A stretch of 5,429 bases of DNA, from NCBI GenBank assembly GCA_016784265.1, contig JADHUZ010000106.1, forward strand, positions 1 to 5,429, given 5' to 3'. This document shows, piece after piece, positions 1 through 4,236 of the stretch (the stretch's first letter is position 1; every line of letters begins with the position of its first letter). Both the position numbers and the translations under genes were made by a program. The stretch comes from Fidelibacterota bacterium (GTDB lineage: Bacteria > Fidelibacterota > BS150m-G59). The notes beneath the pieces are model-generated. The model was not told where the DNA came from, did not search any database, and worked only from the letters and a program-made list of their open reading frames with translations.

Positions 1-1
1 T

Positions 2-706
2 GGCATCAATTTTGCTCTGCATTATCGCTTTTTAAAAGGCAATTGGAAAACCTATTTCAAAGACAGGGAATTGCATTTTTTCATTGGTGTAATTGTGTTT
101 GTTATGCTTATTATTGTGGCACAAAATTACAAATTATTTGAAACGGTTGAATTGGCTTTTCGCCATGTTTCATTTCAAGTTATTGCGCTTTTGACAACGA
201 CTGGTTACGGAAGTTATGATTATGAATTGTGGACTTGGCTGTCGAGAATGTTATTGTTTGTACTGATGTTTTTCGGTGGAATGGGTGGTTCGACGGGCGG
301 CGGATTGAAAAACATTCGCATCATGACACTTTTAAAATATGGAGCGCGTGAAGTACGCCGATTGTATCATCCAACTGCGGTAATTCCTGTGCAAATTGGC
401 AAGCAGACAATTCCGATGAAAACATTGCAAAATACTGTAGGGTTTTTTCTGCAATTCATGGTAGTTTATGTTGCAGTCGTCATCGCAATGGCGGCGGTTG
501 GAATGGATTTTGAGACGGCACTCGGTTCCGCGACAGCGTGTCTTTGTAATATTGGCCCTGGTTTGGGAGATGTTGGACCAACGGAAAATTACGCTTGGGT
601 TCCTGCAAGCGGAAAATGGATTTTGAGTTTTGCGATGATGTTTGGACGACTCGAAATTTTAACGGTTATAGTTTTATTAACAAAACGATTCTGGAAGGAG
701 AATTAA
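2..706 (+). CDS. trkH: TrkH-family potassium uptake protein, C-terminal part (5' end outside window)
   Basis: This is the membrane pore subunit of a Trk/Ktr-type K+ uptake system; the family works with a cytoplasmic TrkA/KtrA RCK protein, which is not seen here. The reading frame is open from base 2, starting GINFALHYRFLKGNW, a typical mid-protein TrkH segment, so the first in-frame ATG at 71 is internal. About 234 residues are present, roughly half of the usual 450-500. Visible hallmarks are the third pore loop TTTGYG (194-211, selectivity-filter glycine), the glycine-rich stretch GGMGGSTGGGLKN after it, and the fourth pore loop CNIGPG (545-562), each followed by a hydrophobic helix. The protein ends with a membrane helix containing MMFGRLEILT and a short basic tail. 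Its TAA directly abuts the ATG of the crotonase gene, and the ribosome site of that gene lies inside the trkH end, so the two are probably co-transcribed. Confidence 0.93.
   Translation, partial: GINFALHYRFLKGNWKTYFKDRELHFFIGVIVFVMLIIVAQNYKLFETVELAFRHVSFQVIALLTTTGYGSYDYELWTWLSRMLLFVLMFFGGMGGSTGGGLKNIRIMTLLKYGAREVRRLYHPTAVIPVQIGKQTIPMKTLQNTVGFFLQFMVVYVAVVIAMAAVGMDFETALGSATACLCNIGPGLGDVGPTENYAWVPASGKWILSFAMMFGRLEILTVIVLLTKRFWKEN
695..700 (+). promoter_or_regulatory. Strong Shine-Dalgarno site for the crotonase gene
   Basis: AAGGAG lies 6 bases before the ATG at 707 and inside the last codons of trkH. It supports the 707 start and suggests translation coupled to trkH, whose TAA ends at 706. Confidence 0.85.
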
Positions 707-1489
707 ATGGATTATTCACCGATTTTATGTGAAATAAAAAACGAGACGGCGATTGTAACAATCAATCGTCCTGATGCTTTGAACGCCTTGAACAGAGAGG
801 TGATTAGCGAGTTGACAAATTGTTTGCGTAAATTACGCCGAGACAATTCGCTTCGTGCTGTGATTTTGACCGGCGCTGGTGAAAAAGCATTTGTCGCTGG
901 GGCTGATGTCAAAGCGATGGCAAAAATGGACCCAACAGAAGCGCGATATTTTGCGAAGATCGGGCAGAATTTGACGAAACTCATCGAGGGATTTAATAAA
1001 CCGGTCATCGTGGCTGTGAATGGATTTGCACTCGGTGGCGGTTGTGAATTGGTGCTTGCTTGCCATATTCGCATCGCATCCGAAAATGCGAAATTCGGTC
1101 AGCCGGAAGTTGGACTTGGTTTGATTCCTGGATTCGGTGGAACCCAACGCTTGCCGAGATTGGTCGGGCGCGGAATCGCCACCGAACTCATCGTTACAGG
1201 CAAAATCGTAGATGCAAATTATGCCGAAAAAATCGGGCTTGTAAACTCTGTTGTTCCGCAGAAAAATCTGCTCGAAACTTGCGAAACAATGGCAAAACAA
1301 ATCGCAAAAAACAGTCCGCTTGCTGTAAAATTGTCGCTTGATGCGATGCACCACGGATTGGAGTTGACACTTGACGAAGCATTGAATTATGAGGCGAGTG
1401 AGTTTGGATTTATCTTTAATTCACACGATATGAAAGAAGGAACAACGGCATTTGCAGAGAAACGCAAGCCCGATTTCAAAGGCGAATAA
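707..1489 (+). CDS. crt: Enoyl-CoA hydratase / crotonase (3-hydroxybutyryl-CoA dehydratase type)
   Basis: Crotonase-fold enzyme that adds water across a 2-enoyl-CoA to give 3-hydroxyacyl-CoA in the cytoplasm. The 260-residue length is normal. The CoA/oxyanion-hole motifs AFVAGADVKAM (residues 61-71) and NGFALGGGCELVLA (about 105-118) are intact; A66 and G111 match the oxyanion-hole pair. E114 (GGCE) and E134 (GQPE) are 20 residues apart, as are the two catalytic glutamates of rat mitochondrial hydratase (E144, E164), so a true hydratase is favoured over isomerase-only relatives. From memory the closest characterised resemblance is to clostridial Crt (QPEVGLG, PGFGGTQRL, and a C-terminal AFxEKRKPxF tail). 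The glutaryl-CoA dehydrogenase gene downstream makes crotonyl-CoA, a fitting substrate. Exact chain-length preference cannot be read from sequence. The start is fixed by AAGGAG at 695-700. Confidence 0.92.
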   Translation: MDYSPILCEIKNETAIVTINRPDALNALNREVISELTNCLRKLRRDNSLRAVILTGAGEKAFVAGADVKAMAKMDPTEARYFAKIGQNLTKLIEGFNKPVIVAVNGFALGGGCELVLACHIRIASENAKFGQPEVGLGLIPGFGGTQRLPRLVGRGIATELIVTGKIVDANYAEKIGLVNSVVPQKNLLETCETMAKQIAKNSPLAVKLSLDAMHHGLELTLDEALNYEASEFGFIFNSHDMKEGTTAFAEKRKPDFKGE

Positions 1490-1692
1490 TGGAAAAAACA
1501 GCATACATTATTTTAGGAATTGTCGCAATTGGCTGGGCGCTCGCCGTGTTGTTCGGATTGGTTGTCGCGTTTCCATTTGGCTTGATTGGATTGGCGGTGA
1601 TTATTGCAATAGGTTTGCTTTTCATACGCGTTTTGTTGGATAGAATCGGTAGCGCGGAAGACGATTATTACGACAAAAATGTGGATTTGTAA
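1489..1692 (+). CDS. Small two-helix membrane protein of unknown function
   Basis: A 67-residue protein whose ATG overlaps the crotonase stop by one base (TAATG), so translation is probably re-initiated from the upstream gene; only a weak AAGGCG-like site precedes it. Residues about 5-28 and 31-50 are strongly hydrophobic and are separated by the short PFG turn, giving a predicted helical hairpin. The tail is acidic and tyrosine-containing (EDDYYDKNVDL), with one Arg/Asp pair (LLDRIG) at the membrane edge. No catalytic motif is visible and I do not assign a family. The next gene is ybjQ-like; I have an uncertain memory of similar small membrane proteins beside UPF0145 genes. Reality is supported by tight overlap, plausible topology and the absence of a better gene in this interval. 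Confidence 0.75.
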   Translation: MEKTAYIILGIVAIGWALAVLFGLVVAFPFGLIGLAVIIAIGLLFIRVLLDRIGSAEDDYYDKNVDL

Positions 1693-1715
1693 GCAATGTG
1701 CAGTGATTTAAATAT

Positions 1716-1740
1716 AATCTGTGTAATCTGTGGTTAAAAA
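1716..1740 (+). repeat. 9-bp-period intergenic repeat, copy 1 (core AATCTGTGGTTA)
   Basis: Two nonamers, AATCTGTGT (1716-1724) and AATCTGTGG (1725-1733), are followed by TTAAAAA. The 16 bases 1725-1740 are identical to 4221-4236, and the 12-base core is found inverted at 2967-2978. The copy fills much of the 60-bp gap between the small membrane protein and the ybjQ-like gene, ending at the Shine-Dalgarno site of the latter. Confidence 0.85.
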
Positions 1741-1745
1741 AGGAG
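1741..1745 (+). promoter_or_regulatory. Shine-Dalgarno site for the ybjQ-like gene
   Basis: AGGAG lies 7 bases before the ATG at 1753. It follows repeat copy 1 directly, so this gene kept a clear ribosome site despite the neighbouring repeat. Confidence 0.85.
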
Positions 1746-1752
1746 AAATAAA

Positions 1753-2073
1753 ATGTTAATTACAACGCAAGATAAATTTGAAGATAAAAAGATTGTTGAA
1801 ACATTTGGCATTGTTCGTGGGAACACAATTCGTGCACGCCATGTAGGGAAGGATATTTTGGCAGGGCTGCGCACACTCGTCGGAGGTGAAATTTTCGAAT
1901 ACACGAAATTGCTCGCAGAAAGTCGAGAGCAGGCGATTGACAGAATGATTGACAATGCTGAATCACTTGGTGCGAATGCAATCGTTTGTGTGCGGTTTTC
2001 GACCTCGACCGTGATGCAAGGCTCAGCAGAATTGCTCGCTTACGGCACAGCGGTTAAAATTCAGGAAAAATAA
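1753..2073 (+). CDS. YbjQ / UPF0145 family protein
   Basis: A 106-residue cytoplasmic protein of the YbjQ (UPF0145, often labelled heavy-metal-binding) family; the biochemical role is not established. The family pattern is followed from end to end: N-terminal LITTQDKFEDKKIVETFGIVRG, then the central KDILAGLRTLVGGEIFEYTKLL, then the helix AIDRMIDNAESLGANAIVCVRF, and the C-terminal AYGTAVKI strand, corresponding to E. coli YbjQ segments FRDFFAGIRDIVGG, ALGADAVVGI and SGTAVK. Length equals the family norm of about 105. C86 in the penultimate strand is the only cysteine, so a cysteine-based metal site is not evident. The AGGAG site at 1741 supports the start. It stands between a membrane hairpin protein and a tautomerase, and the context does not define its function. 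Confidence 0.92.
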   Translation: MLITTQDKFEDKKIVETFGIVRGNTIRARHVGKDILAGLRTLVGGEIFEYTKLLAESREQAIDRMIDNAESLGANAIVCVRFSTSTVMQGSAELLAYGTAVKIQEK

Positions 2074-2091
2074 AATGACAAAATTGACTCA

Positions 2092-2110
2092 CGCAAAGCC
2101 GCAAAGTCGC
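2092..2110 (+). repeat. 8-bp-period repeat (CGCAAAGC / CGCAAAGT / CGC)
   Basis: Two adjacent octamers, CGCAAAGC and CGCAAAGT, and a partial third copy lie in the 75-bp gap after the ybjQ-like gene. The right part contributes to an inverted repeat: AAAGTCG (2103-2109) is exactly complementary to CGACTTT (2122-2128), giving a 7-bp stem with a 12-base loop. There is no U-run after it, so I do not call a terminator. Confidence 0.7.
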
Positions 2111-2126
2111 TGTTTATTGTCCGACT

Positions 2127-2147
2127 TTCATTATTCATCATTCTAAT
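2127..2147 (+). repeat. Degenerate heptamer repeat before the tautomerase start
   Basis: TTCATTA, TTCATCA and TTCTAAT are three adjacent heptamers ending one base before the tautomerase ATG. They take the place where a Shine-Dalgarno site would be, and none is visible there. The pattern is short and degenerate and could be chance in AT-rich DNA. Confidence 0.5.
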
Positions 2148-2148
2148 T

Positions 2149-2565
2149 ATGCCTTGTTTAGAAATTTCAATGCCGAAGGTCAGTCGGTTGCAAAAATCGA
2201 GATTGGCGGAAGAATTGACGGAAGCGTTTCATCGTGCAACAGGATTTGATAGGGAAATTTTCGCAATCAGATTTTACGAATATGAACATGGACAAACGGC
2301 AGCGGGTGGAAAATTAAATCCAGAATTCCCGTATTTGCATATGTTGCTTTACATTCCCAAAATCACACGCAAGCAAAAACAAGCAGTCGTAGCCGAACTT
2401 TCCAGAAGTTTTGCACACGAACTCGGCGAGCCCGAATGGATTCCTGTCATTCACATTGCTGAACATCCTTTTGATAATGTCGGCGTTGACGGAAAATTGC
2501 TCACCGATATGTTTCCGGTTTTGCGTGATAAGGAATTTTACTATTCCATGGAAGATGAAGAATGA
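2149..2565 (+). CDS. Tautomerase-superfamily protein with two tandem beta-alpha-beta units
   Basis: A 138-residue protein beginning Met-Pro, so removal of Met would expose the N-terminal proline that acts as base or acid in 4-oxalocrotonate tautomerase-like enzymes; this fixes the start although no Shine-Dalgarno site precedes it. Two units align: residues 2-57 (PCLEISMPKVSRLQKSRLAE, then FAIRFYEYE and GGKLN) and 61-119 (PYLHMLLYIPKITRKQKQAV, then PVIHIAEHP and DGKLLT). Each has strand, amphipathic helix, strand and a Gly-Lys-Leu end. Such tandem units occur in the trimeric CHMI, MIF, MSAD and cis-CaaD branches, whereas 4-OT itself has one unit of about 62 residues. The substrate is unknown; an aromatic-degradation keto acid is one guess. 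The stop overlaps the epimerase start by four bases (ATGA), indicating coupling. Confidence 0.75.
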   Translation: MPCLEISMPKVSRLQKSRLAEELTEAFHRATGFDREIFAIRFYEYEHGQTAAGGKLNPEFPYLHMLLYIPKITRKQKQAVVAELSRSFAHELGEPEWIPVIHIAEHPFDNVGVDGKLLTDMFPVLRDKEFYYSMEDEE

Positions 2566-2969
2566 GCATTGTCAAAAAAATAAACCACATTGCCATCGCG
2601 GCGAAATCATTGGAGCCGGTTCGTGAGATGCTTTCGTCGGTTTTTGGGCTGGAATCTGATGCGACACACAAAGTTGGCGACCAGAAACTCATCGCCGATA
2701 TGTTTCGGTTGGGCGACACGACAATCGAATGGATGGAGCCGACAGACGAAACTTCACCTATTGCAAAATTTCTGGAAAAACGCGGTGAAGGAATTCATCA
2801 CATTTGCCTCGAAGTGGAAGATTTGAACGATGCACTCGAACGATGCCGGCAAAATGGAATTCGACTGATTGACGAGGAACCACGACTTGGTGCTGAAGGT
2901 GATAAAATCGCATTTTTGCACCCAAAAAGCACACACGGCGTTTTAATCGAATTATTGGAGGAAAAATAA
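2562..2969 (+). CDS. mce: Methylmalonyl-CoA epimerase (VOC / glyoxalase fold)
   Basis: Interconverts (S)- and (R)-methylmalonyl-CoA in the cytoplasm, linking propionyl-CoA carboxylation to methylmalonyl-CoA mutase and succinyl-CoA. The 135 residues are a normal length and contain two paired beta-alpha-beta-beta-beta halves. Family motifs are INHIAIA (7-13), LGDTTIEWMEP (50-60), GEGIHHICLEV (75-85), RLIDEEPRLGAEGDKIAFLHP (101-121) and HGVLIEL (125-131). Metal ligands by comparison with the Propionibacterium enzyme (His12, Gln65, His91, Glu141) are H9, E56, H79 or H80, and E130; the Gln position is Glu here, a change I believe is common in the family. Its ATGA overlap with the tautomerase indicates translational coupling. 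The TAA stop lies inside the inverted 9-bp-period repeat. Mutase and carboxylase genes are not in the window. Confidence 0.92.
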   Translation: MSIVKKINHIAIAAKSLEPVREMLSSVFGLESDATHKVGDQKLIADMFRLGDTTIEWMEPTDETSPIAKFLEKRGEGIHHICLEVEDLNDALERCRQNGIRLIDEEPRLGAEGDKIAFLHPKSTHGVLIELLEEK

Positions 2970-2996
2970 CCACAGATTGCACAGATTTCGTAGATT
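2967..2996 (-). repeat. 9-bp-period intergenic repeat, copy 2 (inverted)
   Basis: Three nonamers, CCACAGATT (2970-2978), GCACAGATT (2979-2987) and TCGTAGATT (2988-2996), are the reverse complement of the AATCTGTGG units of copies 1 and 3. The 12-base core TAACCACAGATT (2967-2978) includes the TAA stop of the epimerase gene. Confidence 0.85.
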
Positions 2997-3011
2997 GAAA
3001 ATATTTCAATC
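2993..3011 (+). repeat. Perfect 8-bp inverted repeat in the mce-gcdH gap
   Basis: GATTGAAA (2993-3000) and TTTCAATC (3004-3011) are exact inverse complements around ATA, a possible small hairpin at the end of repeat copy 2. The stem is AT-rich and no T-run follows, so an intrinsic terminator is unlikely. The rest of the gap to 3038 is AT-rich (AAATCTTA, AAATCATCA units, again of roughly 9-base period) and holds no gene. Confidence 0.6.
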
Positions 3012-3038
3012 ATTAAATCTTAAAATCATCAAATAATT

Positions 3039-4196
3039 ATGACTGACTTTTTACAAATTATCGACCATCTCACGAGCGAGGAAAAACTCGTTCAAAAAAC
3101 AGCGCAACAATTTACCGAGAAGGAAATTTTGCCAAATATCCGCAAGCAATTTCGTGATGGAATTTTCCCGAAGGAAATAATGCAAAAATTCGGCAAACTC
3201 GGATTCTTGGGTGTAACCATTCCCGAAAAATACGGCGGTGCGGAGATGAGTAACATCGCGTATGGCTTAATTTGTCAGGAACTCGAAGCGGGTGACTCGG
3301 CGATGCGCTCGGCGGTTTCGGTGCAAGGTTCGCTTGTGATGTTTCCGATTTTTTCATTCGGAAGCGAAGAACAAAAACAAAAATGGCTGCCAAAACTTGC
3401 CACAGGTGAAGCGATTGGTTGCTACGGACTCACTGAACCTGATTACGGCTCGGATCCAGTAAATCTCATCACACGAGCGAAAAAAACAGATAATGGTTAC
3501 ATTCTGAACGGTGCGAAAATGTGGATAACCAATGCACCGATTTGTGATGTTGCAGTCGTTTGGGCAAAAACAGACGATGGCGTAATTCGTGGATTTTTGG
3601 TCGAAAAAGGATTTTTGGGATTTTCAGCGCCCGAAATGACAGGCAAACTTTCGTTGCGTGCGAGCATCACCGGCGAACTTGTTTTTGACGATGTGTTTGT
3701 GCCAGAAGAAAATTTATTACCAAATGTGGAAGGATTGAAAGGTCCGCTTTCGTGTTTGACGCAGGCGCGCTATGGCATTGCGTGGGGTGTTATCGGTGCG
3801 GCGCGAGCAGTTTATGAATCGTCCGTACGATACAGCAAAGAACGAATTCAATTTGGCAAACCCATCGCCAGCAAACAAATTGTGCAGGAAAAGTTAGTTT
3901 GGATGCTCTCGGAAATTACGAAAGCACAATTACTCGCATTACAAATTGGACAAATGAAAGATGCAGGAAAATCCAATTTCGCACATATTTCGATGGGCAA
4001 ACGCAACAATGTTTGGATGGCGCGCGAGTGTTGTAAATTGGCTCGCGAAATTCACGGCGCAAACGGCATTTTGGACGAATATCCCGTGATGCGGCACTTG
4101 ATGAATATCGAATCTGTATTTACTTACGAAGGCACTCACGACATGCACACGCTGATTTTAGGCGAGCAAATTACAGGAATATCGGCATTTCGATGA
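3039..4196 (+). CDS. gcdH: Glutaryl-CoA dehydrogenase (acyl-CoA dehydrogenase family)
   Basis: FAD enzyme that oxidises glutaryl-CoA and, in the common type, decarboxylates it to crotonyl-CoA; electrons pass to electron-transfer flavoprotein, which is not in the window. Its 385 residues match the bacterial length. Blocks resembling human GCDH include AMRSAVSVQGSLVM (88-101), GCYGLTEPDYGSDP (127-140), WITNAP (162-167), VVWAK and IRGFLVEKG, KLSLRASITGE (203-213), ARYGIAWGVIGAA (243-255), QFGKPIASKQ (271-280), and TYEGTHDMHTLILG (362-375). E364 aligns with catalytic Glu370, and R90 with substrate-carboxylate Arg94. E83, S91, T164 and Y363 match Glu87, Ser95, Thr170 and Tyr369, which I recall as typical of decarboxylating enzymes. 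No Shine-Dalgarno site precedes the ATG; the upstream DNA is repeat-derived. The TGA overlaps an ATG (ATGA, 4193-4196) that may be the ancestral uvrC start. Confidence 0.93.
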   Translation: MTDFLQIIDHLTSEEKLVQKTAQQFTEKEILPNIRKQFRDGIFPKEIMQKFGKLGFLGVTIPEKYGGAEMSNIAYGLICQELEAGDSAMRSAVSVQGSLVMFPIFSFGSEEQKQKWLPKLATGEAIGCYGLTEPDYGSDPVNLITRAKKTDNGYILNGAKMWITNAPICDVAVVWAKTDDGVIRGFLVEKGFLGFSAPEMTGKLSLRASITGELVFDDVFVPEENLLPNVEGLKGPLSCLTQARYGIAWGVIGAARAVYESSVRYSKERIQFGKPIASKQIVQEKLVWMLSEITKAQLLALQIGQMKDAGKSNFAHISMGKRNNVWMARECCKLAREIHGANGILDEYPVMRHLMNIESVFTYEGTHDMHTLILGEQITGISAFR

Positions 4197-4201
4197 AAAT
4201 T

Positions 4202-4236
4202 TTATCTGTGCAATCCGTGAAATCTGTGGTTAAAAA
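4202..4236 (+). repeat. 9-bp-period intergenic repeat, copy 3, at the gcdH-uvrC junction
   Basis: Nonamers TTATCTGTG (4202-4210), CAATCCGTG (4211-4219) and AAATCTGTG (4220-4228) are followed by GTTAAAAA. The 16 bases 4221-4236 are identical to 1725-1740. The copy supplies the in-frame TAA (4231-4233) that limits the uvrC reading frame on its 5' side. Confidence 0.88.

Noticed and set aside
833..1354. 173-residue reverse-strand frame opposite the crotonase gene
   Set aside because: Antisense shadow of a strongly conserved gene, with no ribosome site or domain pattern.
1687..1718. Possible promoter, TATAAT at 1713-1718 with TTGTAA at 1687-1692
   Set aside because: The spacer is 20 bases, the -35 match is weak, and the -10 overlaps an AT-rich repeat; chance is likely.
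2103..2128. Hairpin AAAGTCG/CGACTTT as an intrinsic terminator
   Set aside because: The loop is 12 bases, the stem only 7 bp, and no T-run follows it.
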